Positions 45,471 to 55,353 are shown, counted from the stretch's first letter. The stretch is 64,000 bases of DNA from Glaciecola sp965660625 (GCA_965660625.1 CBFIAR010000018.1:16751-80750), one strand, 5' to 3'. Translations and numbers: made by a program. The notes: generated by a model not told the origin, from the sequence alone.

Positions 45471-46739
45471 TCATGGTAGATACTTGAGGCGCTGATAATA
45501 ATCGATTAACGATACTAACCCAAGGTTATCGAAGAACTTTTTTGGTAACGCTTGGTTTATGTGTGAAGCGCCTGAGTTAAACCAAGGTCCTCTTCCATTT
45601 ACCGCGCTCATTGCTGCTCTCGTTTCATCTATACCCAACGCGATTAAACGCTTGATACGCGTATAAACACGTTTCCATTGTCGCCATAGTATTTTGCGGA
45701 GATGGCGGCGGAGCCAACCATCTAAGTCCAACAATATATTTTTGACGTTAATGTAGCGGAAGTACGTTATCCACCCTCGTAGTTTCAGGTTGAGCTTTTC
45801 CACCGTGCGGTTTATAGACCATCCTTTCGCGCTACGAAGCGTCTGTTTTACGTCCTTCTTAAACCGTATTAACACCGCAGGCGCTATTCGCAGTCGGATA
45901 TTTTGTTTTCGATTGCACACACTGTACCCCAAGAACTTTCGTTGCCAAGGTCGACCTACATCGCTTTTCTCTCGGTTTACTTTGAGTTTCAAAGTGTTTT
46001 CCAAGAAGGTCGTGACACTTTGCAATACACGTTGGCCTGCACGCTCACTTTTGACATAAATATTACAGTCATCCGCATAACGGCAGAACTTGTGCCCTCG
46101 GTCTTCAAGCTCGTTATCTAAGTCGGTCAGTATAATATTTGATAGTAATGGTGACAACGGCCCACCTTGCGGTGTGCCCATTGTTCTCATATTGACCTGT
46201 CCATTATCCGATATGCCCGCCACCAGATATGCACGGATTAACTTCAATACCGCTTTATCTTTCACATGACGCGCTATTCGCGACATCAAAATGTCGTGAT
46301 TAACCTTATCGAAGAACTTCTCTAGGTCGATGTCCACTACCCATCTATTACCTGCTTCCATATACCTACGAGCTTGCTGGACAGCTTGTCCAGCGCTGCG
46401 ATTTGGCCTAAATCCATAACTGCTGTCCGAGAACTGCTCCTCGAATATAGGACTTAGCACCTGATGTATCGCTTGCTGAATGAGCCTATCCAACACCGTG
46501 GGAATGCCTAGTTCGCGTTGCCCACCTCCTGCTTTGGGGATACTCACCTTTAACACAGCTTGTGGACGGTAGTCGCCACGCAATAATGCCGCTTTGGTTT
46601 GTTGCCAGTCTGTTTGTAGATAACTCTTCAGCGTATCCACACTCATTCCGTCAACACCCGCCCCGCCTTTATTACGCATCACCCGCTGATAAGCACGTTG
46701 CATATTCGGTCTTGATAGTATCCTATCGAGTAATTCCAT
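45471..46739 (-). CDS. ltrA: Group II intron reverse transcriptase/maturase
   Basis: This 422-residue intron-encoded protein contains the RT domain, with catalytic YADD at residues 221-224 (CRYADDCNIYV), and GTPQGGPLSPLLSN just before it. The maturase X domain with RGWITYFRY follows. The protein ends LKYLP without an HNH endonuclease, as in class C introns. ATG 46739 is chosen because GAGGAG lies three bases upstream; ATGs further upstream lack this. It splices the intron and drives its mobility. Confidence 0.93.
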   Translation of the reverse strand: MELLDRILSRPNMQRAYQRVMRNKGGAGVDGMSVDTLKSYLQTDWQQTKAALLRGDYRPQAVLKVSIPKAGGGQRELGIPTVLDRLIQQAIHQVLSPIFEEQFSDSSYGFRPNRSAGQAVQQARRYMEAGNRWVVDIDLEKFFDKVNHDILMSRIARHVKDKAVLKLIRAYLVAGISDNGQVNMRTMGTPQGGPLSPLLSNIILTDLDNELEDRGHKFCRYADDCNIYVKSERAGQRVLQSVTTFLENTLKLKVNREKSDVGRPWQRKFLGYSVCNRKQNIRLRIAPAVLIRFKKDVKQTLRSAKGWSINRTVEKLNLKLRGWITYFRYINVKNILLDLDGWLRRHLRKILWRQWKRVYTRIKRLIALGIDETRAAMSAVNGRGPWFNSGASHINQALPKKFFDNLGLVSLIDYYQRLKYLP

Positions 46740-47253
46740 TGTCTCCTCATGAGAGTTACCCTCACGCGCCGTGACTTTTTGGTGCCTTATTCGTTTACCC
46801 ATGCAGATACTGTCTGCACCTCTCAACAATAAGCAGTTATATCGCAATAACCGTTTCTGCCCCTACCGTGTCATCGAGCGGTCGGCTCTCAATCCATCTA
46901 CCATGTTCAGCCCTTCAGTTAACGGTCATCAACCTACTATGGCCTCTGCTGACTTCTATTGCCCCATCCTGATATCTCGCGATAACAGTAGCCAATGGCA
47001 GGCCAATAGACCTCCCAAGGTAATGCGCGTGACCTTCACACTTATGCCTGCCGTATCTACGTCCGCAGTGTCTGGACAAGTATTGGGCTTTGAAGATATT
47101 GGCCTTCTCACCCACTGCGACCGCCTAATATACGATTTCTGTTCGTCAGGCCAGTGCTTTGCTTTCAGCTTTCTTCAGATTTCACCTCACGATGAACACC
47201 CTTGCCGTTCAGCTAATTATTCCCCTTGTCGGGCTAATAGTGGACTTTCACCA

Positions 47254-47337
47254 CCAAGTCATCTGACCGCCACCACGCGTGTCAGAACAGCACCCAGAAC
47301 GGGCGCTACGCGCCATACTTGGCGCACCAAAAAAAAG
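47254..47337. repeat. First copy of an 84-bp duplication flanking a gap
   Basis: This stretch and 47347-47430 differ at only two of 84 positions. Both contain the intron 5' end plus about 10 bases of upstream exon. This copy ends with an eight-T terminator tail (on the minus strand), unlike the proA tail, so it probably comes from other intron copies in the genome. It is best explained as an unmerged contig overlap. Confidence 0.8.
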
Positions 47338-47346
47338 NNNNNNNNN
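47338..47346. other. Assembly gap (9 N)
   Basis: Nine unknown bases separate the two 84-bp copies of the intron 5' end. It probably marks a join between contigs. Confidence 0.95.
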
Positions 47347-47430
47347 CCAAGTCATCTGACCGCCACCACGCGTATCAGAACAGCACCCAGAACGGGCGCT
47401 ACGCGCCATACTTGGCGCACCAATAAAAAG
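47347..47430. repeat. Second copy of the 84-bp duplication
   Basis: This copy carries the true junction of the intron 5' end (GTGCGCC) with the proA terminator tail CTTTTTATTG (minus strand). Confidence 0.8.
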
Positions 47431-47448
47431 GGCTAGCACAGCTAGCCC
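47421..47448 (-). terminator. Intrinsic terminator of proBA
   Basis: Arms GGGCTAGC and GCTAGCCC with a three-base loop are followed on the minus strand by TTTTTATTG. It lies about 25 bases after the proA stop. The intron begins on the very next base, so this terminator is also the intron target. Confidence 0.93.
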
Positions 47449-47470
47449 CGATAAACTCATACAGTAAAGC

Positions 47471-48718
47471 CTAAGCCCTAACTTGCCCAACACCATTAAC
47501 CAAATACTTCTCCGTCGTTAATGACTCCAAGCCCATAGGCCCGTATGCATGTAGCTTAGTAGTTGCAATACCTATCTCAGCCCCCAGACCTAACTGGCTA
47601 CCATCCGAGAAACGCGAAGATGCATTCACCATAACAACTGATGAATCCACAGTGCGTTGGAAGCGCTGGCCGGTCAGTTCGTTTTTTGTACAAATCACCT
47701 CCGTGTGATGACTACCGAATCGAGCAATATGTTGTATCGCTGCGTCAACAGAAGGCACAATACGCACAGCTATCTCTAAGTCCAGATATTCTTCGCCGAA
47801 GCCGTCAGTGTTAATTACAGTCGCATTCTTAAAGTACTTACTTGAATTTTTGCAGCTGTTCACTTTTACAGAGTGCTCCTCTAATATAACGCCTGCTACA
47901 CTCAAAAATTCTTCAGCAATGTCTTCATGTACCAGTAAACCTTCGAGTGCATTGCATACGCCTGTTCTCTGGGTTTTGCCGTTTACTAACAAGTTGATAG
48001 CGGTTTCGATGTCTGCCTCTTTGTCAATATACAGGTGACACACGCCTTTAAAGTGCTGAATAACCGGAACTTTACTGTTTTCACTTACATAGTTGATGAG
48101 ACCTTCACCACCGCGCGGTATAATCACGTCAATGTAGTCTTTTTGCTCCATCAACTCTTGCATCAGCGCTCTGTCGGCATTTGGCACTACCGAAATCAAT
48201 GCTCTTGGTAAATGATGCTTTTCAAGCACATCTTGAAGCAAGCTTGCAATGAACAAGCTTGAGACCAATGCTTCTTTACCACCGCGCAGAATAGCGGCGT
48301 TACCTGATTTGAAGCACAAACCCGCGGCATCTGCAGTCACGTTTGGGCGCGCTTCATAAATCATACAAACCACGCCTAGCGGAACTCTCATTTTTCTAAT
48401 TTGCAGACCATTCGGACGAGTGCCCAAGTCTCTTTCAACGCCTACCGGATCTGGCAATATAGCAACTGTTTCCAGTCCTTCAGCCATCGCTTCAATGCGC
48501 TCTTGGTTTAGTGTCAGTCTGTCGATCATGGACGCTGCTAGGTCATTGTTCTTAGCGTTAACTAAATCTTTAGCGTTTTTCTCGATAATAGCGTTTGCAT
48601 GGTCACGCAAGGTCTTAGCCATATCCATTAAAACAGCGTTTTTTTCCGCCTCATCCAAAATAGATAGGATTTGTGCTGCTTCTGCTGCTTTTCTTGATAG
48701 GTCTTTAATTAAACTCAT
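47471..48718 (-). CDS. proA: Gamma-glutamyl phosphate reductase ProA
   Basis: This 415-residue enzyme reduces glutamyl phosphate to the semialdehyde in proline synthesis. The catalytic cysteine lies in the KTQRTGVCNALEGLLVHE segment, and the LGVVCMIYEARPNVTADAAG nucleotide region is conserved. The ATG overlaps the proB stop (ATGA), with the ribosome site GGAGG inside the proB end. Standard proB-proA order. Confidence 0.97.
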   Translation of the reverse strand: MSLIKDLSRKAAEAAQILSILDEAEKNAVLMDMAKTLRDHANAIIEKNAKDLVNAKNNDLAASMIDRLTLNQERIEAMAEGLETVAILPDPVGVERDLGTRPNGLQIRKMRVPLGVVCMIYEARPNVTADAAGLCFKSGNAAILRGGKEALVSSLFIASLLQDVLEKHHLPRALISVVPNADRALMQELMEQKDYIDVIIPRGGEGLINYVSENSKVPVIQHFKGVCHLYIDKEADIETAINLLVNGKTQRTGVCNALEGLLVHEDIAEEFLSVAGVILEEHSVKVNSCKNSSKYFKNATVINTDGFGEEYLDLEIAVRIVPSVDAAIQHIARFGSHHTEVICTKNELTGQRFQRTVDSSVVMVNASSRFSDGSQLGLGAEIGIATTKLHAYGPMGLESLTTEKYLVNGVGQVRA

Positions 48719-49830
48719 TTTTCCTCCAGTAGGGCTATATTACTATCTGATATTATCGGGCCAGTGCTGTCTTGAAACTTACTCGCAAATTCTTCATCAT
48801 CTTGCTCGGCAATAAAACTCAGCAGACAGCTGCTGTAGTTTGACTTGGCGTTGGCAATTCTAGTGCCATCGTCTTTTCTCACTAAAATCGTATCGCCAAT
48901 GCCAAAATCGCCGTTTACCGCAATGATCTCGCTGCTAGTCAGTTTTTCACTGTCACCTTCAAGCTCAGTGTTAAAATCATTCTGAACAACCACTTCCCCC
49001 TGCGCGGTCGAGGTGTGTGTCATCCAGTGCAAATGCTCTTTCATCGGTTTTTGATCTGGCGCAAAATGCGTCCCTGGGTTTTTGCCCGATAGTAGCGTGT
49101 TGAATGTTTGCACAGTAAAACCATTAACAATGTAGGTATCGATGCCATGAGCAACTGCTTTCTCAGCGGCCTCTATTTTTGTTTTCATGCCGCCAGTGCC
49201 AACTGCACTGGTTGCTCCCCCCGCCATTGCGAAAATTTCATCCGAAATAAAGGGTACCGACGACAGTAATTTAGCGTCGGCGTTAGTGTGTGGATTGCTG
49301 TCATAAAGTCCGTCTACATCAGAACAGATAATGAGAGTATCTGCGTCTGCTGCAGCTGCAACCATGGCTGATAAGTTATCGTTGTCGCCTACTTTCAGTT
49401 TATCGGTGGTTACGGTGTCGTTTTCATTCAAAATGGGCAAGATGCCATTCTCGAGCAAACTAAAAATGGTTTGTTGAATACTGATATAGCGCTCGCGGTC
49501 TCTCAAATCACCGTGAGTTACTAGAATTTGAGCCGTTGGGAAATCGAACAAACGATCCCAAGTAGTCATCATTTCCATTTGACCGGCTGCTGCCATGGCT
49601 TTTTTAACGGCAATAGACGGCTTGTAGCCTTCTTCTTGTTCATTGAATAAATGCGCGCCCGCTGCAACAGAACCGGATGATACCAACACCACCTCAATGC
49701 CCATTGACTTGCAGCGTACAATAAACTGAGCAATACTTAATAAATAATGGCTACTGCAACCATGTTGGTTTGGCGCAATTAACGCACTCCCCACTTTTAT
49801 TACTATTCTCTTCCAGCTAACCGAACTCAT
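48715..49830 (-). CDS. proB: Glutamate 5-kinase ProB
   Basis: This 371-residue enzyme phosphorylates glutamate at the first step of proline synthesis. The amino-acid kinase fold is marked by VIKVGSALIAP near the start, LVSSGSVAAG and LNENDTVTTDKLKVGDNDNLSA. A C-terminal PUA domain follows. ATG 49830 has GGAG seven bases upstream; a TTG four codons earlier overlaps the ribosome site. Translationally coupled to proA. Confidence 0.96.
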   Translation of the reverse strand: MSSVSWKRIVIKVGSALIAPNQHGCSSHYLLSIAQFIVRCKSMGIEVVLVSSGSVAAGAHLFNEQEEGYKPSIAVKKAMAAAGQMEMMTTWDRLFDFPTAQILVTHGDLRDRERYISIQQTIFSLLENGILPILNENDTVTTDKLKVGDNDNLSAMVAAAADADTLIICSDVDGLYDSNPHTNADAKLLSSVPFISDEIFAMAGGATSAVGTGGMKTKIEAAEKAVAHGIDTYIVNGFTVQTFNTLLSGKNPGTHFAPDQKPMKEHLHWMTHTSTAQGEVVVQNDFNTELEGDSEKLTSSEIIAVNGDFGIGDTILVRKDDGTRIANAKSNYSSCLLSFIAEQDDEEFASKFQDSTGPIISDSNIALLEEK

Positions 49831-50898
49831 TGTTGTCTCCAAAATTAAAATCTCTTTAGTGGAACAGTATTCACTTTATCGATACTGTTTCTCGCGGTTG
49901 TGCTTCTTTCGTTTGCCATTTCAACCATTATAAAGATGATTTCGTTACTGACGGCAAACCTAATAGGTGTTACTTCTGGTGGCTGACTTGCCAGATAAAA
50001 GTGATTTCCCCTAACTTAACTTTTTTGGACATCTAGAATTAATATTGAAATATCTAACGTAACGCGACGCTTCGCATACACGTCATTTGCAAAGGTTGTG
50101 ACGGAATACATGCTGACGACATCTAAGTTTATGGGTTTTCTTTGTTATTAATTTACAAACATAACGACCAAATAATAAAGTAGAAAATGTGATGAACTAA
50201 GTAGAACTCGATGTATCACTCGTTATCCTATGGAGTAGGAAAAGGTTGTTAAACAGTCACAAAGGAGAGTGCAAACCGACATGCGCAAGGGAAGGTACAT
50301 GGCAAGATTGTAAGTAGGTGTTGTGTTTTTGAAATTGGCCATCGTTTTGACCTTTTTTCGTAACCATAATAGTTAAATTACGCCAAATTAATTAGATGTC
50401 TACGCATATTGTTACCTATTTATGGTGCTAAAATCAAATTAATGTGGGATTAATTCGATAAAATAACCGAAAAAGTAGCATTTAGCTTTTTTAAATAGAT
50501 CCATGTCGAACTATATTTATGCGCTATTGATGGCATTTTCACCTACATATGGTGTTTAAACCCTTTTTTCTTGATAAAAGCGATAAATACTTACTTTTTT
50601 GTTAGTTTTCTAATTAATAATAATAAACTATAAGGAGAATCGCTGAACGATGAAAAAATATGAAGAATTACTAGGGCATGATGGATGCTGAGAATTTAGA
50701 CGCAGCGCCGATGCTAGGGTTGGAGTTATCCAAGTGAGCGATAAAAAAAGTAGCGAGAAACGCCCTTAACAATAGCTCTTATCACTGAGAGTGAAACGCA
50801 GTCATAAAAAAGGAAGCAAAACATGCTTCCTTCTGTTCGGTTGTAAATTCATCACTGCAGCGCATGCCTTTAAAACCAAGCCGCAGACTTAGTAATGA
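49831..50898. other. Long intergenic region with no clear gene
   Basis: This 1.07-kb AT-rich spacer lies between proB and fklB, both on the minus strand. It contains no ORF of convincing size. Around 50638-50735 two tiny overlapping frames follow an AAGGAG site: ATG at 50650 for 13 codons, then ATG 50680 for 18 codons. They look like a decayed or leader-type gene. The fklB terminator lies at its right end. The proB promoter should lie at its left end. Confidence 0.4.
50806..50832 (-). terminator. Intrinsic terminator of fklB
   Basis: Arms AAGGAAGCA and TGCTTCCTT enclose a five-base loop, followed on the minus strand by a T run. It is about 70 bases after the fklB stop. Confidence 0.85.
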
Positions 50899-51519
50899 TT
50901 AACCAACAATATCTAGTAACTCAATATCAAACACTAATGTGCTAAATGGACCAATTGCACCGCCAGCGCCTTGCTCACCGTAAGCTAAGTCATGTGGTAC
51001 ATATAAACGCCACTTTGAACCAACAGGCATCATTTGTAATGCTTCAGTCCAACCTTTGATTACACCCGCGACTGGAAACTCAGCTGGCTGACCACGTTCA
51101 TAAGAGCTGTCAAAAACGTCACCATTAATTAGCGTACCGTGATAGTGAGTGCGAACTGTAGATGCTGGAGTCGGCTTTTCGCCTTCGCCCACAGTCAGTA
51201 TTTCGTACTGCAAACCAGTTTCAGTAGTAAGCACTTCTTCACGTTGTGCATTGTCTGCTAAAAACTTCGTACCTTCTTCAACCGCACCAGCAAATTGCTC
51301 TTGTTTGGCAGCTTGCATACGCTCGTGAATTTCGGTGAACGCAGCACGTAAATCGTTATTGTCAACTTGTGGCTGAACGCGGTTAAAACCGTCTGTTAAA
51401 CCCGCTAATACTGTTTCTACGTCTAGTCCGTCGAAAGGGTTTGAGGCAAGTTGCTCACCCATCTGATAACCAATACCGTAACTTGCTTGTGATTCTACTG
51501 TTGAATACTTATCTGACAC
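50899..51519 (-). CDS. fklB: FKBP-type peptidyl-prolyl isomerase FklB
   Basis: This 206-residue isomerase has the dimerising helical N-terminal domain (YGIGYQMGEQLASNPFDGLD) and the C-terminal FKBP domain (VRTHYHGTLINGDVFDSSYERG, ending VFDIELLDI). It helps proline-limited folding in the cytoplasm or periplasm; no signal peptide is seen, so it is the FKBP22 cytosolic type. The start is a GTG with GGAGACCCT upstream. Confidence 0.95.
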   Translation of the reverse strand: MSDKYSTVESQASYGIGYQMGEQLASNPFDGLDVETVLAGLTDGFNRVQPQVDNNDLRAAFTEIHERMQAAKQEQFAGAVEEGTKFLADNAQREEVLTTETGLQYEILTVGEGEKPTPASTVRTHYHGTLINGDVFDSSYERGQPAEFPVAGVIKGWTEALQMMPVGSKWRLYVPHDLAYGEQGAGGAIGPFSTLVFDIELLDIVG

Positions 51520-51713
51520 AGGGTCTCCAAAATAGTAATTTAATGATTTAAGTTAATGGTGTAAATTTTCGGGCATAGCTTAACACATTATCAAAAGCTT
51601 TAAAATTCGCTGCTTATGTCAAGTAAGAGTAAGTTATAAACCTAAGAATTAGACTTTAGCTGGAATGATGAGTATCTTGTTAGGGTAGATTTTAACTAAG
51701 GAAAATTCGAAAT

Positions 51714-54323
51714 ATGAACGATTCGCTCGACGCACAATTAAAGGATACTGTACGTTATTTGGGTGCAACACTGGGTGAAACCATTGAAGCTGAATTAGGC
51801 AGCGAATGGCTACAAAAAATTGAGCAAATCAGACAAGACGGTCGGGATTCGTATGCCGATGACACAAAAAGCACAGCTCGCCTCACCGCCTTATTTTCAA
51901 GTTTAGATAATCAGTCTCTATTAACAATAGGGCGTGCTTTCGCTCAGTTCTTAAACTTAGCCAATATTGCTGAACAAGAATATAACAGTGCGAATCAGCG
52001 TGATGAATCACTGGCTTCGTCACTCGAAAAAATTAAAACCATCGGTGCTGATAAACAAAAAGTGCTCGCTGCAGTGAAGAGCCTCAATATTGATTTAGTA
52101 TTAACTGCACATCCCACGGAAGTAACTCGCCGAACGCTAATACATAAGCACCGGCAGCTTGCCGCGCAACTAGAGGCACTGCACGCTAGTGATTTGAGTA
52201 GCAAAGACCGCGAAAAGGTCAAAAACCGCATTGCAGCCTTGATAAGCCAAGCATGGCACACGGAAGAGATCCGCTCTGTGCGGCCAACCCCCGTGGATGA
52301 AGCGCGCTGGGGCTTTTCTGTGATTGAAAGTTCGTTATGGGAGGCGGTACCGGAATTCTTGCGTGAATTAGAGGATTATCTGAGATCAGAGTTCGATATT
52401 ACCCTCCCCCTAGACGCTAGAACAGTTCAAATAGGCTCTTGGATGGGCGGTGATCGAGATGGCAATCCCTTCGTCACCTCAGCCGTAACCGAAGAAGTTC
52501 TGATGCTAGCTCGACGCCGAGCTGCTAAGCTATTCGCGTTGGATATGGACGATTTATACATCGAACTCTCCATGAATGACTGCAATGACAAATTGCGCAG
52601 TATAGTAGGTGATGCAAAAGAACCCTACAGAGCTGCTCTTAAAGCCATTAGAAACAAATTAGAGAAAACGCGCGATAATCTTATTCCTGTCGAAGAATGG
52701 GTCGCAAACAACGATGAGCTGTTAGTGCCATTATTAGCCTGTTACGAATCCTTGCATGAATGCGGCATGGCAGTAATTGCTGAAGGTGTGTTAAAGGACA
52801 CCATCCGTCGCGTGCACAGCTTTGGCGTGAATTTATTGCAACTGGATATTCGTCAAGATTCCGATCGTCATGCTGACGTATTTAGCGAACTGACTCGATA
52901 TCTTGGCCTGGGTGACTACGCACAATGGAGTGAAGATGATAAACGCGCATTTTTACTACGTGAACTTAGCTCTAAACGCCCTCTTATCCCGCGCAATTGG
53001 AAGCCGAGCGATGACGTTCAAGAAGTACTGGATACCTGCGCTGTGATATCTCGTCACAGTCGAGAAAGTTTCGGCATTTATATTATATCGATGGCAAGAG
53101 AAGCATCTGATGTCATGGCTGTCCAGCTATTGTTAAAAGAAGCCGGTCTGAGTTGGCCAATGCCCGTGGCTCCATTGTTTGAAACCCTCGACGACTTAAA
53201 TAATTCACCAAAAGTCATGCGCAATTTGCTCGATATTGACTGGTATCGAGGATACATCAAGGGTCGGCAGTATGTCATGATCGGCTATTCTGATTCAGCG
53301 AAAGACGCAGGTTCACTTGCTGCAGGTTGGGCGCAATATGAATCACAAGAAGCTTTAGTTGCACTAGCGGAAGAGAAGTCTGTCATCCTGACTTTGTTTC
53401 ACGGCCGTGGCGGTACAATTGGTCGCGGTGGTTTACCCGCGAAAGCGGCGATTCATTCGCAACCTCCTGGTTCCCTCACAGGTGGATTCAGAGTAACCGA
53501 ACAGGGCGAAACCATTCGCTACAAATTCGGTATGCCGCAGTTGGCAAAACGCAGTTTGTCGATATATGCCGCGGCGGTTGTTGAAGCAATGCTTTGCCCA
53601 CCCCCAGCGCCTAAACCTTTATGGCGTGAAACAATTACTAAAATGGCGGCAAAAGCACGTGATAACTACCGCGGTGTAGTNNNNNNNNNNNNNNNNNNNN
53701 NNNNNNNNNNNNNNNNNNNNNNNNNNNNNNNNNNNNNNNNNNNNNNNNNNNNNNNNNNNNNNNNNNNNNNNNNCAACCCACAGGGCGGTATCGAAAGCTT
53801 ACGCGCTATTCCATGGATATTTGCATGGGCGCAAACCCGCATGGTATTGCCATCTTGGTTAGGCGTCATGAAAGCAGTTGAAAGCGTTATTGAGGAAGGT
53901 AGTGAAGACGCGGTCAAGGATATGATTGATAACTGGCCTTTCTTTAATTCTAGATTATCTATGCTTGATATGGTGTTCAAAAAAGCAGAGCCCCATATCA
54001 GTGCCGCTTACGATGATCGCTTAGTGCCTGATAATCTAAAACACTTCGGAGAAGGCTTGCGCGCAGAACTTAAAGAAAGCATTGCGTCGATACTGCGCAT
54101 TCTAGATCACACCGACATGATGGAAGACGACCCACACGGTAAATTATCGATGGAGATTCGCGGCGGTTACCTCGAACCATTGCATTATTTACAAATAGAG
54201 CTGTTGGATCGGATCCGTAAAGAAGGTTCGTCTGACTACAACGATAACGACACCGCAACATTAGAGATGGCAATGATGGTGACTATTACAGGTATTGCTA
54301 TTGGTTTGCGCAATACAGGCTAA
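51714..54323 (+). CDS. ppc: Phosphoenolpyruvate carboxylase
   Basis: This 869-codon anaplerotic enzyme makes oxaloacetate from phosphoenolpyruvate and bicarbonate. Catalytic His133 is in LTAHPTEVTRRT, Lys530 in GYSDSAKDAG, and the arginine loop in FHGRGGTIGRGG. The C-terminus GIAIGLRNTG is normal. A 93-base gap (53681-53773) removes 31 codons but keeps the frame. AAGGAAAATT precedes the ATG. It converges on mdh, the enzyme that uses its product. Confidence 0.96.
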   Translation: MNDSLDAQLKDTVRYLGATLGETIEAELGSEWLQKIEQIRQDGRDSYADDTKSTARLTALFSSLDNQSLLTIGRAFAQFLNLANIAEQEYNSANQRDESLASSLEKIKTIGADKQKVLAAVKSLNIDLVLTAHPTEVTRRTLIHKHRQLAAQLEALHASDLSSKDREKVKNRIAALISQAWHTEEIRSVRPTPVDEARWGFSVIESSLWEAVPEFLRELEDYLRSEFDITLPLDARTVQIGSWMGGDRDGNPFVTSAVTEEVLMLARRRAAKLFALDMDDLYIELSMNDCNDKLRSIVGDAKEPYRAALKAIRNKLEKTRDNLIPVEEWVANNDELLVPLLACYESLHECGMAVIAEGVLKDTIRRVHSFGVNLLQLDIRQDSDRHADVFSELTRYLGLGDYAQWSEDDKRAFLLRELSSKRPLIPRNWKPSDDVQEVLDTCAVISRHSRESFGIYIISMAREASDVMAVQLLLKEAGLSWPMPVAPLFETLDDLNNSPKVMRNLLDIDWYRGYIKGRQYVMIGYSDSAKDAGSLAAGWAQYESQEALVALAEEKSVILTLFHGRGGTIGRGGLPAKAAIHSQPPGSLTGGFRVTEQGETIRYKFGMPQLAKRSLSIYAAAVVEAMLCPPPAPKPLWRETITKMAAKARDNYRGVXXXXXXXXXXXXXXXXXXXXXXXXXXXXXXXXNPQGGIESLRAIPWIFAWAQTRMVLPSWLGVMKAVESVIEEGSEDAVKDMIDNWPFFNSRLSMLDMVFKKAEPHISAAYDDRLVPDNLKHFGEGLRAELKESIASILRILDHTDMMEDDPHGKLSMEIRGGYLEPLHYLQIELLDRIRKEGSSDYNDNDTATLEMAMMVTITGIAIGLRNTG
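53681..53773. other. Assembly gap inside ppc (93 N)
   Basis: The gap is a multiple of three and the frame continues, so the gap size is probably right. Confidence 0.95.
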
Positions 54324-54353
54324 ATTTATTGCCTGTGCGCTTAGCGTTACCCT

Positions 54354-54390
54354 AAAAAAAGCCGGCTGTCGAATCTAATCGACAGCCGGC
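54354..54390. terminator. Terminator between convergent ppc and mdh
   Basis: GCCGGCTGTCGA and TCGACAGCCGGC form a perfect 12-bp stem with a six-base loop. A run of seven A on the left serves as the T tract for mdh on the minus strand; the plus side is weaker. Confidence 0.92.
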
Positions 54391-54414
54391 TGCTTTCATC
54401 TAACTCAAAACGCA

Positions 54415-55353
54415 CTAACCGTTAACGAAATCGACACCCATTTTAATGTCGCCACGCAGGCCTTCAAGCATTGAATTTTTAGCATTTTCTTCAAAATCAC
54501 TCAAATCACCATATGGCAAAATCTCTTCAACGCCATTTGCGCCCAAACGCACTGGATGAGCGAAGAATTCAGCGTCATCAGAACCATCAACTTGAACATA
54601 GGTATATTCGATGACTGCTTCACCCTGCATTGCCGCGACAAGTGACAAGCAGAAGCGCGCAGCTGCTTGACCCATAGACAATGTAGCAGAGCCACCGCCA
54701 GCTTTAGCTTCAACAACTTCAGTACCTGCATTTTGAATGCGCGTTGTTAAACTAGCAATCTCTGCATCAGTGAAGCTCACACCCTCAACTTGCGAAAGAA
54801 GTGGGAGAATAGTTGTACCTGAGTGACCGCCGATAACAGGAACGTGCACTTCAGTAGTTTTTAAACCTTTAAGGTTTGCAACAAACGTTTCTGAACGAAT
54901 AACATCAAGTGTGGTTACACCAAACAATTTGTTTTTGTCGTAAACGCCTTTCGCTTTAAGCACTTCAGCAGCAATTGCAACCGTTGTGTTTACCGGGTTA
55001 GTAATAACGCCGATGCAAGCTTTTGGACAGTTGTCGGCAACCGCTTCGATAAGGTTTTTAACAATACCAGCATTGATGTTAAACAAATCAGAACGATCCA
55101 TGCCTGGCTTTCTTGGCACGCCGGCAGGAATTAAAACAATATCACAACCTGTTAATGCTTGAGCTAGCTCATCTTTACCATGGCCAGAAACAGCAACATC
55201 AGTTGGAATATGACTTAAATCAACAGCAACACCTGGAACAACAGGTGCGACGTCATACAGTGCGAGCTCAGAGCCAGCAGGTAATTGTGTTTTCAGTAAT
55301 AATGATAACGCTTGACCGATACCACCAGCAGCGCCTAGTACAGCTACCTTCAT
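54415..55353 (-). CDS. mdh: Malate dehydrogenase
   Basis: This 312-residue NAD-dependent TCA-cycle enzyme has the nucleotide motif GAAGGIGQALSLLLK at the N-terminus, the substrate loop GVPRKPGMDRSDLF with its arginines, and catalytic histidine in GGHSGTTILPL. The ATG follows AGGAGAATTTT. It is divergent from argR, the typical gammaproteobacterial arrangement. Confidence 0.98.
   Translation of the reverse strand: MKVAVLGAAGGIGQALSLLLKTQLPAGSELALYDVAPVVPGVAVDLSHIPTDVAVSGHGKDELAQALTGCDIVLIPAGVPRKPGMDRSDLFNINAGIVKNLIEAVADNCPKACIGVITNPVNTTVAIAAEVLKAKGVYDKNKLFGVTTLDVIRSETFVANLKGLKTTEVHVPVIGGHSGTTILPLLSQVEGVSFTDAEIASLTTRIQNAGTEVVEAKAGGGSATLSMGQAAARFCLSLVAAMQGEAVIEYTYVQVDGSDDAEFFAHPVRLGANGVEEILPYGDLSDFEENAKNSMLEGLRGDIKMGVDFVNG

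Larger units (their letters stand above)
45399..47420 (-). mobile_element. Group II intron, bacterial class C
   Basis: The intron reads on the minus strand. Its 5' end is GTGCGCC at 47420, its RT gene is inside, and its 3' end is domain V (ACCGCCGTG...CGGTGGT, around 45435-45465), then domain VI hairpin GGAGAGT-GTAA-ACTCTCC and CCTACTCGAT at 45399. It sits immediately after the proA terminator T-tract, the known target of class C introns, and its RT lacks an endonuclease domain, as in that class. The scaffold holds the 5' end twice, around a 9-base gap, so true intron length is probably about 1.93 kb. Confidence 0.85.

Noticed and set aside
46771..47436. Plus-strand ORF across the intron 5' region and the gap
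   Set aside because: It is antisense to the structured intron RNA and is read through N bases; an artefact of the open intron sequence.
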